A DNA stretch of 64,000 nucleotides from NCBI GenBank assembly GCA_036346405.1, contig CM070567.1, positions 45,681,633 through 45,745,632 of the forward strand. The letters are read 5' to 3'. Shown one piece after another: positions 24,301 to 35,025 of the stretch. The stretch comes from Phyllostachys edulis. Taxonomy: Eukaryota > Streptophyta > Magnoliopsida > Poales > Poaceae. Both the position numbers and the translations under genes were made by a program. Within the stretch, counting starts at the first letter, position 1, and every line of letters starts with the position of its first letter. The notes under the pieces are model-generated. The model did not search any database, had not been told where the DNA came from, and worked only from the letters and a program-made list of their open reading frames with translations.

Positions 24301-24517
24301 GTTTACAAATTGTATGTATGCATGCTTTTGTGTCAAAGTAATTTCCCGATTAGAGGTAGCTATTCCTATTGCATGGTTGCCCTTAAATTGTTATCCCCTA
24401 CCACAAACATAAGTTATTAATATCGCTGGTGAATTAGAGCCCGGTGATTTAATTATGCTCTTTTATTGTTTTTCGGTGTCATGCTTAGAAATGCTTAACT
24501 ACCGGTAGAATTGGGCA

Positions 24518-24538
24518 GTTATCGACTTAGTCGATAAC
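24518..24538. repeat. Palindrome GTTATCGACT/AGTCGATAAC in 5' LTR of C
   Basis: A perfect 10-bp inverted repeat with a one-base spacer lies about 1.35 kb from the LTR end. It corresponds to 11491-11507 in element A, where a C-G pair replaces a T-A pair in the stem. Confidence 0.8.
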
Positions 24539-25406
24539 CTTGATCACACAAAATTATTACTATCTTTATGCTCAGCACCTTGTGCTTTGTTATCTTCTAA
24601 AGTCAATAACTGAAAATAAAAATAAAATGTTTGAGACTTGGGCGCAATGGTTGTTGGTGTGATGGAATGGTGCCCAAGTTAATCAAGGACTGAGTTACTT
24701 GCGCCACCATACCGAGCAATTTGTGTACTAACCACATGAGAGGGATATGGGACCTCTCTTGACTTAGTACTTTGGCGTGTGTTAGCTCCGGGTCGCATGG
24801 TGGTTGTGTGCGTTGTGTTGAAAAAGAAACTTATGTGTGTTTGGGTGAGTAGTGGTGGAGGTTATCCACTACAAGGAGCATCGTCCTTTTATCAAGAGAT
24901 GAGCATCTTTGATGACTCCGCATCAACATATGGGGCTTCCTCCCATATGGGCGACTCGTAGTTAATGCACAATATTGGAAACGTCTCGTAGGGCTTAGCT
25001 CCGCCGGCACACCAAAGGAAGTGTGCTTTATCGCGTGGCATTAAGGAGCGGTCTGACATGTGGGTACATTGGTACACCCCTGCAGGGTTCAATCTATTCG
25101 AATAGCCTCGTCCTAGGTTATGGACACGCTTGGATACGCCCCGTGAGAACTAGACTACAACTTTTAATTAAAACTTGATGTGGGTGGTATGAATGGGGAA
25201 TTCATGCTATGGTTGTGGTGGCTATTGGGTTAGCCACTTCCAGGATGTCTTGTTACTTTTATTATTTGTATATCGCTGTTTTTATCAAGTAAAATCAGAT
25301 TGTAAAATTGCCTTCAATCTATTACATTATTGCAAATGTAAACTTGCTTTATGCTAAAAATAAGTCTAGAGCCTGCTCCAGTTAAATAAGCTTGCATTTA
25401 GCTATT

Positions 25407-25412
25407 TATATA
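25407..25412 (+). promoter_or_regulatory. Candidate TATA box in 5' LTR of C
   Basis: TATATA followed by GG lies about 480 bp before the LTR end, and the same sequence sits at 49234-49239 in the 3' LTR. Its position fits a U3/R boundary; this is an inference. Confidence 0.5.
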
Positions 25413-25897
25413 GGTTTGTTACTCTACACGTAAGTCTTGCGAGTACATTTTTGTACTCATTTGCTATGCTTTAATTAAATTGTTGTAGAGGAGGAAGGTG
25501 AACCCCAAGGGTTATACTTTTGCGAGATGTGCAGTGGTTTCAAGGACTAGGTTGGTGGCTCGGTTAGTTGCCTTGTGGGTTTGAAGGCACACTACTTGGC
25601 TTTTGTTTATCGCCATCTTATGGCACCCTGCTTCCACTGTTACTTATATCTCTTTAGTTGTATTTGGCCGGTCGGCCCCTTTTATAATAACTCTCTACTG
25701 TATGTCTTTTGAATTGCTAAGTTGTGCTTTGGATTCTGTTGTGTTGAATGGAATTGATGCATATTTTTTGTATGGGGTATGTGTACTGCATTCTGAAAAG
25801 TACATATACGCCGAGAGTCGTGATATTTGATTTGTAATGCTTGAATCATCTTAATGGTTAAGTATTACAAGTTAAATACCCCGGGTTCTCATAAAAG

Positions 25898-25911
25898 TTG
25901 GTATTAGAGCC
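25898..25911 (+). other. Primer-binding site of element C
   Basis: TTGGTATTAGAGCC begins four bases after the 5' LTR. It matches the initiator-Met-type TGGTATCAGAGC site with one change. Confidence 0.85.
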
Positions 25912-26679
25912 ATACTAACCATAGAAGCCACTAGCTTGGTCGTCCTTAGGATATTTTGAAAAACTTAGTTTAAAAATGTCAAATGGTTTATAAAAACTTA
26001 AGTAAGTTCTAAGATTTTACTCCTTACCTATCTTAGATTGCTCCTCTCACCTTGTTCTTGTTTAAGTTTTGAAAAGTTGTTTCCTCTCATCTCCTTTCCA
26101 AAAATAGTGTTACCATTTAAAATTCGTTTTTGGGATTCAATGAGAGTTATAAAGTTAAAGTGTTGGCTTTCCTTTGATGAAGATTAGAAGCTTTTGAAGT
26201 TGGAGGATTCAGCTTGAAGCTTAGATATAAAATCTGGACAGCAAGTACAAGTTTTGGACAGTAAGCACCTAGTTCTTCGTTAGGGCTAAAAATGAGAGGA
26301 TAATTCAACTAAAACTTATGGGGTTTGAAGGGGTAAGATGTGATATAGGATAGCTAGTGTCTAACACACCCTTAGACGGTTTTTACCATGATCCTTAGAT
26401 GCGATAAGACTTGAGTTACGTTCTTAAATTTTCTTCTCAAATCGATTGCTTGTTCATTCAATACAAGTTAGTCATACCGAGAAGTTGAACCTTGTGTCTT
26501 ATGAACTTTACATTGGATCTTATGCCTTTTTGCAATTGTTTGGAGTTCATTTCCTTGCTGGTTATATGGTTGTAATTGGGTTAGGGTAATATATCATTTC
26601 CCTAGTCGATAGCTTGTCTCTTGCTACCTTTCGTCTCTAACTTTCGGGTTTTGTTGCTAACCCGCCTTGATGAAACAGG
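25912..26679 (+). other. Untranslated leader of element C
   Basis: This stretch between primer site and gag has no ORF of note and is similar in patches to the leader of element A (9436-10173, read in reverse). Confidence 0.65.
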
Positions 26680-26886
26680 ATGGCTGGACGAACACGCAGC
26701 AGCCACGGTCAGCCAGATGGTCGGGATGAGGAGCTCCCACCTCCTCCGACCATGGCTGAGGTTCTCGCTCAGATTGAGCGGAATCGTATGGATCAGACGA
26801 GGATCCTAGAGGCGATTGCAAGGAACACCTCCAGCTTATCCGGTGCCTCCGGATCAGGAGGGGGTGGTGGCCACCATCAGAGGGGG
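26680..26886 (+). pseudogene. Gag N-terminal fragment of element C
   Basis: The ATG at 26680 (AGGATGGC context) opens a frame with GRDEELPPPPTMAEVLAQIE and then ILEAIARN, the N-terminal linker and helix of Tekay-type Gag. The glycine-rich run GASGSGGGGGHHQRG is broken at 26887 by the end of the Sirevirus LTR. The core gag domain, zinc knuckle and pol of C are absent from the window. Confidence 0.85.
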
Positions 26887-27471
26887 TGTAGGATCAAGGA
26901 TAACCGACTAGAATGGGGTGAATAGGAGGTTTTTAAACTTTGTAACAATTCAACAATAGCCAATTAATAACTTAGTCTAAACAAGTTATACTTCTAGCTA
27001 AGCAAATTAATCACAGTAAACAAACTAGAAATATAAATGCAGAGAGTAAAGACTAGAGATAACCACAAAGACACGCCGATGTTTTTCCCGTGGTATCGAA
27101 GACTTGCCGGTCTTTACTAGTCCACGTTGAGGAAGCTTGACGTCTCAAGCCGGCTCCACGAATTAAGCCTTCCCTCAATTCACTATGGTTGTTCTTCCTC
27201 CGCTCCGCAGATGGTGAACACCGAACCACTCACAAGCTTGCACCGGGCCTCTTCACAATCTTCTTTGAAGAGATCACCGTGCTTCACCACCAACCGTCTA
27301 GGAGTGCGGTAACACTCCAAGAGTAATAGACCAAAGTCTTCACTTGACAACACTTCAAGTGCAAATGGATCAACTAGGAGTATGAATGCACTTGAATGTA
27401 TCTCAACAACCTCACAATGAATGCACAAGAGTGTTTTTGAGTGTTGAGTGAATGCAAGGGCTCTCAAGGCT

Positions 27472-27480
27472 CTATATATG
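27472..27480 (-). promoter_or_regulatory. Candidate TATA box of Sirevirus LTR
   Basis: On the minus strand CATATATAGAGCC lies about 590 bp before the LTR end and downstream of the palindrome cluster. This is the layout described for Sirevirus promoters; assignment is by position only. Confidence 0.55.
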
Positions 27481-27689
27481 TCAAATGGGCACTAGCACCT
27501 TTGACTTGAGCAGTTGGGGGGGGGGTATTTAAAGTCTCCACCAACAATTATGACCGTTGGAGACGAAACCCAGCTTCTCAGGCAAAATCAAAACGATCAA
27601 GAAGACATTTAGCGATGCGATCAAGACTTCGATCGAAAGCACGATCCAACGGCTAGAACAAGCATTAAAAAAGAAATACTAGCCGTTGG

Positions 27690-28230
27690 ACACCCAGTCG
27701 GAATGACCGCAGGCAAACAAGCGGTACGTCCGATTTGCTCCGATCGTACCGTTTCTACGCGCGGTACGACCATTTGTAGGGTTTAACGATTGCTGAAGAT
27801 TTGCAAGCGTTCTGGAATTTTTGTACCGCCATATAAAAATCGGAATGACCGCAGGCCGGTATGACCGTTCCCAAGCGCGGAACGTCCGATTTCTAGATTG
27901 AGTTTTTGAGCAGATTTGCACTTGTTCTGTTTTTATTGAACCGCCTCACAAATATCGGAACGACCGCACATCGGTACGACCGATAGTCACGAGCGGTACG
28001 ACCGATTTCCATGAGTGATTCTGAGGCAATTTGCAACGCTTCTGGCTTTATTGAACCGCCAACTAAAATTCAGAATGACCGCGATGCGGTACGACTGTTC
28101 AAGGAGCCGGTCGTTCCGCTTGAATACATAATTCGTTGTTCCCTTCAAAATGCAGTACTACCGCCAAGTAAAGTCCGGTCATACCGCACCAAGCGGTACG
28201 ACTGCAAAAATAACTGCGGTACTACCGATT
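27690..28230. repeat. CGGTACGACCG palindrome cluster in tandem units, Sirevirus LTR
   Basis: More than ten variants of CGGTACGACCG or its reverse (arms CGGT/ACCG, variable 3-bp centre) fall in 540 bp. They sit in about 117-bp tandem units, seen from three copies of a TTTGCA...TTCTG...ACCGCC block near 27798, 27915 and 28030. The AT-rich remainder of the LTR lacks the motif. Palindromic motifs upstream of the promoter are known in Sirevirus LTRs; the sequence here is a variant. Confidence 0.8.
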
Positions 28231-28610
28231 TTGGATAGAAGTACTTAGAACTTTTCAAATTAATTTCAAGTTTAAATTCAAATGCATGCATGATCCTAAA
28301 TTGATCCATATGGCACAAGAACATGCTATCAAGCTACTAGCCATGATCCCTCTTAATAGTACGGCGTTTATCCTATAATGCGATCTTCCATCCAAAACTC
28401 CTAGACCGGTAAAATAGAAAAAGGAACCTAGACTATTTGTACCTTGTCTTTGAGCCAAAAGATCTTCGTGTAGTCCATTTGCATGCCACTTTGCATCAAT
28501 ACGTTCACTAATGGGATTTAACCTTGTAAATACTCAATAAACACGTTAATCCCATATTCATATATTATCATTAATTACCAAAACAATTTTTAGGGGCCTA
28601 GATGCTTTCA

Positions 28611-28620
28611 ATCTCTCCCT
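28611..28620 (-). other. Polypurine tract of Sirevirus D
   Basis: AGGGAGAGAT directly precedes the LTR start on the minus strand, preceded by TCATCAATTACCAAAAA, a familiar Sirevirus 3' context. Confidence 0.85.
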
Positions 28621-29126
28621 TTTTGGTAATTGATGACAACACAAATAATATGTGAGAAAGATTAGTTTGAATATACCATAATTGTATATTCTTTTGATGG
28701 CTTAACAATAAAACAATTCTTGCAATGAGCACAAATGAAAGTAAGAGAATTATTTTCTTGTTAAGTCCAATTTAAAGAAAGCTCCCCCTAAACATGTGCA
28801 TATAAGGATAGAACAATTTGTAGAAATTTTGACAAATTTGGTCGGAGTTTCTTTAGCATATTTGAACTTGAGGAAATGCAATAGTAAGATATGACGATAA
28901 TTGAGATTGCATTTAGGATAATAATATGAACATGACAGCATCCAACAAGTTTATGAAATTAAACTATTACAAGCACATATAAGTTCAACATTACATAATA
29001 AGTCCAACATATAACCTAACGCATATAAGTCCATGTATATATAATAGCAAAAGCTTGCGCTTGCTCCCCCTAAAGCTATGACTTCTCACATCTCTCCCCC
29101 TTTGGCATCAAGGTACCAAAAACAAC
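28621..29126 (-). other. Non-coding 3' region of Sirevirus D
   Basis: This is AT-rich sequence between the extra ORF and the LTR. On the minus strand it has further purine runs such as AGGGGGAGC near 28780 and 29065 and AAAGGGGGAGAGA near 29095. Multiple polypurine tracts are a Sirevirus trait. No ORF of note. Confidence 0.65.
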
Positions 29127-30865
29127 TCAGACGATGGGATCCTGAGGAGGAGGGACGACGTCCTGTGAAGCCGGGTCCTGCGCTGGAGCAGGAGTGGGAA
29201 CTGGAGCATGATCCTGAGAGTCTGGGGCTGGAGGAGCTATATCCTGAGAAGCAGTGGCCTGAGGAGCTGAAGACTGATCCTGAGGAACTGAAGCAGGAGG
29301 AGCCGGATCCGAAGATGCTGACTCTGTAGCAGGGGCTGGATCCTGAGTCACTACTACAGTGGCTGGTGCTGGAGGAACAGCAGGAGCTGAAGCAAAACCT
29401 GTATCCTGAGGTGCTGGCACTACAGTTGGAGCTGGAGGAGGTACATGAGGAACAGAGGATGTCCTAGAAATAGGAGGACGTCGAGAGAAGCGCTGAGGAG
29501 TCCTCAAAATCCCCTCTAATTCAGCCACGCTCTCCATCAGTGCAGACATTTTGTTATGAGTTTCATCGAAGAAGTCATTCTGAGTTCGCTCCATCTCACG
29601 TAATCTGCCTCGAGTCTCACTCTGAAATTCAACTTGTTCGGCCTTGATTTCTTGCAAAGAGCTAAGAATGAGCTGCTGATTCTGAAGAGTCTGTGCAAGA
29701 GTGCTATCAGCAGGAGCATCAACAGCAGTAGCAATAGCAGGAGCCTCACCAGCTTCTTCCTCAGTACCATCACGACGTGGAGGAAGACCGTCTCGTGGCC
29801 TGTAGGACTTGTGAACAGTTCCCAAACCACCATGATACTCAATTTTCTTTGTTATCCATGCCATGATGTATGGAGCATAATAAATCCTCTTAATTCTGTC
29901 ATTCTTCGAGGAAACTACCCCCTGAAGTATCACATCCACAACATCAAATTTGATCCCCCGCATAATATTATCAATAATATTCCATGCGTGACCACGAATC
30001 GCATCAAAGTTACCACTTTTAGGGTAGAATGTATGGTTAATAATCCTGTTGATCATACTAGGAATTGGTCTAAGTCCAGTGATTGTGCCTAACTTGTTTT
30101 TGACAGTAGGATCATAGTAATCAGACCAAGCAGACACAAGAAAGGTGCCTCTCAAAACTTTATCCCAAGTTCCGGACTGAACTCTCAGAACTTGCTCAAA
30201 CTCTTCCTTAGTGCTCTCCACATACTTTGCAGCTGATATCCATCTAATAGACTTCAAGTCGGGAGAGACATGCACTGTGGCATAGAATTGTCTGATAAGC
30301 TTATCGTCATAGTTCTGTTTCAGTGCAACAAGGTCATGAAGACCTACTTGAAGAAAGGGCTGATAAATACCACTGTAATTGTCCAAAGAATTTAAGTGAG
30401 TCCACTTGATTCATTTATGATCTGCGAATTTTCTATTAGGACCATACAGCTGCTCAAACACTTGCTCCTAGAAGACAGTGTGAAAACAGGGTGTACACTG
30501 TCTGACTTTAAGAGATATTGATTTACGTGCCTTTTGTTGGCATAATCATCTGCTGACAGGAGGCGTAAATCAATTGGAGACGCTGGAGGATCTCTCAAAT
30601 TATCAAAAGTACCTTCTGGAGAGTCGGGTTCAGACTGAGTCTCATCATCAGAGAAATATTCCTCACTTTCTTCTGTCTCAGATGCTGGTGCTAGCCCCTT
30701 CCCTTTGCCATGCACTACTTTCTGGCGAACGGACCGAGATTGCTGCACTGGAGCTGCCCGTCGTCGACGTTGAGGTGATTGAGTTGGAGCGACAGAGGTT
30801 TGAGGAGACGACTGTCCTCTAGGTGGTCCATGAGATATTCTTGTCGCAACCCTCATCCTAGGCAT
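29127..30865 (-). pseudogene. Extra (envelope-position) ORF of Sirevirus D
   Basis: The probable start is the ATG at 30865 (MPRMRVATR). The N terminus (30865-30480) is basic and Ser/Pro-rich, then acidic (SETEESEEYFSDDE). A frameshift near 30470 and a stop near 30418 precede the long frame 30386-29127 (419 codons). That frame contains a globular part with TGLRPIPSMINRIINHTFYP and DAIRGHAWNIIDNIMRG, resembling the 'putative plant transposon protein' domain of plant retroelements. A heptad-like stretch follows (LSSLQEIKAEQVEF...MSALMESVAELEGIL), probably a coiled coil, and then a Pro/Ala/Gln-rich tail. No signal peptide or clear membrane segment is visible, so 'envelope' describes position only. 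Its role is unknown. It may be expressed separately from Pol. Confidence 0.72.
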
Positions 30866-31782
30866 CCTTAGAAAGATAGAGTAGGTTACAAGATATTCAA
30901 AGGAATGATTGGAATTGAATTTAGTGAAAAAGAATTGAAGTTTCTGTTTTCTGTCAGGACAATCGGACATACCGCCGTTCATTGGCGATGACGACCGCCT
31001 TCGCGATCGTCATCGCTCAAGAACCTGGCCGTTCGATTTTCCCGATCGAAGTTCTAGGGCTGTCAAATTTTGCATATTTGGTGATTTTTCATGGATTGAA
31101 TCCATGGATCTGATGCGCAATCATCATTAGACACCAAATAACAACCTTTGCCCAATTAGAACTACAGAAATCAATCACATTTTCAATAAACCCTAAAAAG
31201 GGACATCCTAGTGTTCCAAAGGAGATAAAACTTGAATCAATTGAGGTTTTACCTTCGGATTGGAGGAGTTGAACCCTGGAGAGGCTGGCAATCAAAAGGA
31301 TGTTGAGATTTGAGAGGATTTGGAAAGGATTTGAGTCGCACGGGCGAGAGAAAGAGAGAGAGAGAGAGCGAAGAAATGAGGGGCAGAAGTACCGCTTCGG
31401 TGAGGTTAAGGCCGAAGAAAAGTAACCGCTGGGAGTTAAGTTTTCTTCACAAACCGTCGCGGTCGTACCGATCAAATGCCGTCGGTCGTTCACTTCGGTC
31501 ATATCATTGTTATAACGCCGGTCGCATCGCACAGATAATGCCTATTGTTCCGATTATCCTGGAGCTTTTTGGATTTTCTAGGAATCTTAGATTATTTTGC
31601 AAATGATCCCTAGTTTTGCACTCAAATAAATATCATTAAGGATCATTATGCATAGAATAGACTATTGTCTATATAGGGACATACTTTTTTATAATCATAG
31701 CTATTTTTAATAAAGATTTGAAAAATATTTTCATAAAATACTCAAATAACATCAAATAGAGCACAAAACATGAGGCAAGAGT
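30866..31782 (-). promoter_or_regulatory. Region between pol and the extra ORF, with CGGT/ACCG motifs and GA tract
   Basis: No ORF fits pol or the extra ORF here. On the minus strand a cluster of CGGT/ACCG-type motifs (about 31440-31530: GACCGAAG, GACCGACGG, CGGTACGACCG, ACCGGCG) is followed by a CT-rich run (GA on plus, 31346-31368), then about 480 bp up to the ATG. The motif is the one clustered in the LTR upstream of its TATA box. The stretch looks like a separate promoter plus 5' UTR, possibly with an intron; this is an inference. Confidence 0.5.
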
Positions 31783-33993
31783 TCAAAAAATATTTGAATA
31801 ATCTATGATATTTAACTCATTTCTTAATTTGCAAAAGCGGCCTTCATCTAATAGCTTGGTGAAAATATCCGCTAATTGGTCCTTGGTTCTTATGTGGCTA
31901 ATTTCAATGTCTTCCTTGCTCACATGATCTCTCAAGAAATGGTGACAGATATCTATATGCTTGGTTCTTGAGTGTTGAACAGGGTTATTAGCAATTTTCA
32001 CGGCACTATCATTGTCACACAAAAGAGGCATTTTATCAATTTTAATTCCATAATCCATCAACGTTTGCCTCATCCATAGCAATTGAGCACAACAACTTCC
32101 TATGGAAACATATTCGGCTTCGGCGGTGGATAAAGCTACGGAGTTTGGTTTCTTGGATGACCATGATACTAAAGATCTTCCTAAGAATTGACAACTACCT
32201 GAGGTGCTTTTTCTATCCACTTTGCAACCCGCATAATCGGAATCCAAATATCCAATTAAATCAAATTTAGCACCTTTAGGATACCAAAGGCTAACGCTAG
32301 AGGAATGCTTTAAATATCTTAGTATTCTTTTAACGGCTATTAAATGGCACTCTTTTGGAGTTGCTTGAAAATGTGCACACATGCAAACACTAAACATGAT
32401 ATCGGGCCTAGATGCGGTAAGATAAAGCAAGCTACCAATCATAGATCTATAAAGCTTTAAATCTACCGGTTTACCTCCCTCATTTAGATCAAGATGACCA
32501 TTTATAGCCATGGGAGTCTTGATGGGCTTTGCATCTTCCATGCCAAATCTTTTAAGTAAATCCTTCACGTACTTGGTTTGACTTATGAAAATTCCATCTT
32601 TGAATTGCTAGATTTGAAGTCCAAGGAAATAGCTTAATTCTCCAATCATTGATATTTCAAATTCCCTAGACATCATATCACCAAATTCTTCGTAAAAATC
32701 TTGGTTAGTAGACCCAACAATGATATCATCAACATAAATTTGACATACAAAGAAATCATTATTTATGACTTTAATGAATAAAGTTGAATCAATCTTCCCA
32801 ATTTTGAATCCTTTTGAGACTAGAAAATCTCTAAGGCGTTCATACCATGCTCTAAGAGGTTGTTTAAGACCATAGAGCGCCTTGGAGAGTTTATAGACAT
32901 AATTTGGATTATTTGGATCTTCAAAACCGGGAGGTTGTTCAACAAAGACAAGTTTGAATATTTTACCATTTAAGAATGCACTTTTAACATCCATTTGAAA
33001 TAATTTAATATCAAAGCATGATGCAAAAGCAAGTAATATCCGAATTGATTCAAGCCTAGCTACGGGAGCAAAGGTTTCACCAAAATCCAAACCTTCGACT
33101 TGTGAATACCCTTGAGCAACAAACCTTGCTTTGTTCCGAATAACCAAACCATTCTCATCTTGCTTGTTTCTAAAGACCCATTTTGTGCCAATAACATTGT
33201 GTTCTTTGGGTCGATCCACCAATGTCCAAACTTCATTTCGGGTGAAATTGTTGAGTTCTTCATGCATCGCATTCACCCAATCCGGGTCGTCAAGTGCTTC
33301 TTCTACATGCTTTGGCTCAATAGAAGAGACAAAAGAGTAATGTTCACAAAAAGAAGCAACACGAGAGCGAGTTTGGACACCTTTACTTACGTCACCCAAT
33401 ATTTGATCTATTGGATGATCCTTTGCAATTGCATTGTGGATTCTTGGTGGTTGGTTGGATGGTTGATCATCTTCTTTGTTGTCCTCTTCACTAAGTTGTA
33501 CTTGATTTGTGGAAGAGGTGGGTGGTTCAACTTGAGTGGAAGATGTTGGATTGTCTTTGGGCTTGACGTCGCCTATTTGCATATGTTCCATTGCTTTTCT
33601 TAAGGCTTCATTACCTACATCATCCAAGTTCTCATGCTCTTCTTGAGAGCCATTAGTTTCATCAAATTGCACATCGTGTCTTTCTTCAACCAAACCGGAG
33701 TTTTTATTGAAGACACGATAAGCCATGCTATTTGAAGAATAACCAAGTAAGAAACCAACATCACAACGACTATCAAATTTTGAAAGACGAACACCCTTCT
33801 TTAAAATATAACACTTGCAATCAAAAACTCGGAAATAAGAGATGTTCGGTTTTCTTCCTACAAGAAGCTCATAGGAAGTCTTTTTCAAAAGACGGTGCAA
33901 ATAAAGACGATTTATGGCATGACAAGCGGTATTAATAGCTTCCTCCCAAAAGATATCGGAAGTATTATATTCATCAAGCATTGTTCTAGCCAT
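31783..33993 (-). pseudogene. RT and RNase H of Sirevirus D (one in-frame stop)
   Basis: Two ORFs in the same frame (33993-32608 and 32568-31783) are separated only by one nonsense codon after YFLGLQI. The first starts within integrase (ARTMLDEYNTSDIFWEEAIN), passes an acidic and Gln-rich linker, and has copia RT: WVFRNKQDENG, MDVKSAFLNG, YGLKQPLRAWYERL and YVDDIIVGS (active-site Asp pair at about residues 422-423). The second has DAKPIKTPM, LLYLTASRPDI, YLDSDYAGCKVDRKSTSG (RNase H Asp, about residue 109), STAEAEY and the C-terminal KDQLADIFTK. All catalytic landmarks are present. Apart from the stop and a frameshift into integrase near 34000, this is a well-preserved pol. Confidence 0.93.
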
Positions 33994-33994
33994 T

Positions 33995-34936
33995 TCAATT
34001 AATGTACGATTTTTCCTCTACTACTCCATTTTGCTCCGGAGTGTAGGTTGTGGAAAGTTCATGTTTTATTCCAAGTTCATCACAAAAGTCTTCAACTTTA
34101 GTATTCTTGAACTCGAAACCATTATCACTACGGATTTTCTTTATTTTGAAATCAAATTCATTTTGGGCTCTTTTTGTAAATCTTTTGAAAATCCCGGAGG
34201 TTTCACTTTTGTCATGTAGGAAGAATACCCATGTATATCTAAAGTAATCATCCACAATGACTAAACAATAGCTATTACCTCCGATACTCTTATAGGTTGT
34301 TGGTCCAAACAAGTCCATATGTAAGAGTTCCAATGGTCTAGAAGTTGACATGATACTCTTGGAAGGATGAGAATTTGCGACTTGTTTACCGACTTGACAA
34401 GCACTACAAAGTCTATTTTTCTCAAACTTCACATCTTTCAAGCCAACAACTAAATCGTGTTTGAAAAGATTTTTGAGTTGAATCATTCCAACATGAGCTA
34501 GCCTTCTGTGCCAAAGCCAACCCAATGAGGCTTTTGCCATTAAACAAGTTTTTAAACAAGATTCACTTGAACTAAAATCAACTAAGTAAAGATTTCCAAA
34601 TCTAAAGCCTTTGAAAGCTAAAGAGCTATCTTTTACGTTAGAAATGGTTACACCTTCACTAGAGAATGAACAAATTAGTCCAAGATCACATATTTGAGCA
34701 ACGGATAGCAAGTTAAAGTTTAATGATTCTACTAAAGAAACATTAGAAATGGAAAGGTCATTTGAGATAGCAATTTTACCCAATCCTAATAACTTTCCTT
34801 TGCTATTGTCTCCAAAAGTGATCTTTTTCATTCCTTGACCATTCTCGAATGTGGTGAATATGTTTCTATCACCGGTCATGTGTTGTGTGCATCCACTATC
34901 AAGCACCCAATATTTTCCACCGGTTTTATAGTTCAC
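33995..34936 (-). pseudogene. Protease and integrase of Sirevirus D
   Basis: The frame (313 codons) begins with YWVLDSGCTQHMTGD, the copia protease active site (Asp 13). LWHRRLAHVGMIQLKNL and CSACQVGKQ follow, the GAG-pre-integrase zinc-binding region. Integrase catalytic boxes are LLHMDLFGP (first Asp), KIRSDNGFEF (second Asp) and YTPEQNGVVE (Glu). It then shifts frame near 34000, and integrase continues at 33993. Upstream, the frame continues with stops through 34937-35025 to the insertion point of element E and resumes in gag at 43781. The protein would process Gag-Pol and integrate cDNA. Confidence 0.92.
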
Positions 34937-35020
34937 CTACAAAACAAAAATCAAGTCCTTTTAGGTACTCAAATTTGTTTGGGTCCTTGGAGGTTAGTGA
35001 CCAAGGATTTAGGCACCCAA

Positions 35021-35025
35021 ATAGC
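35021..35025. repeat. Target-site duplication of element E (left copy)
   Basis: ATAGC directly precedes the left LTR and recurs at 43776-43780 directly after the right LTR: a perfect 5-bp duplication. Confidence 0.92.

Larger units (their letters stand above)
21361..25893 (+). repeat. 5' LTR of element C (4533 bp)
   Basis: It starts TGTAACATCCC and ends GGGTTCTCATA, where the 3' LTR has GGGTTCTCACA, so the terminal CA is mutated to TA. It matches 45187-49720 closely except in GC-rich stretches near 22050-22250 and 22960-23140. It holds short inverted repeats, including TTGGATC/GATCCAA at about 22032-22048 and ACGCTTTCC/GGAAAGCGT at about 23258-23283. Confidence 0.93.
26887..28610 (-). repeat. 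3' LTR of Sirevirus D (1724 bp)
   Basis: On the minus strand it starts TGAAAGCATCTAGGCCCC at 28610 and ends GATCCTACA at 26887, abutting the gag of element C. It contains a TATA-like box and, upstream of it in LTR sense, a cluster of CGGT-N3-ACCG palindromes. There is no partner LTR in the window, so its age cannot be judged. Confidence 0.88.

Noticed and set aside
29078..29329. Plus-strand Glu/Pro-rich ORF
   Set aside because: It is antisense to the Pro/Gln-rich tail of the third ORF of Sirevirus D.
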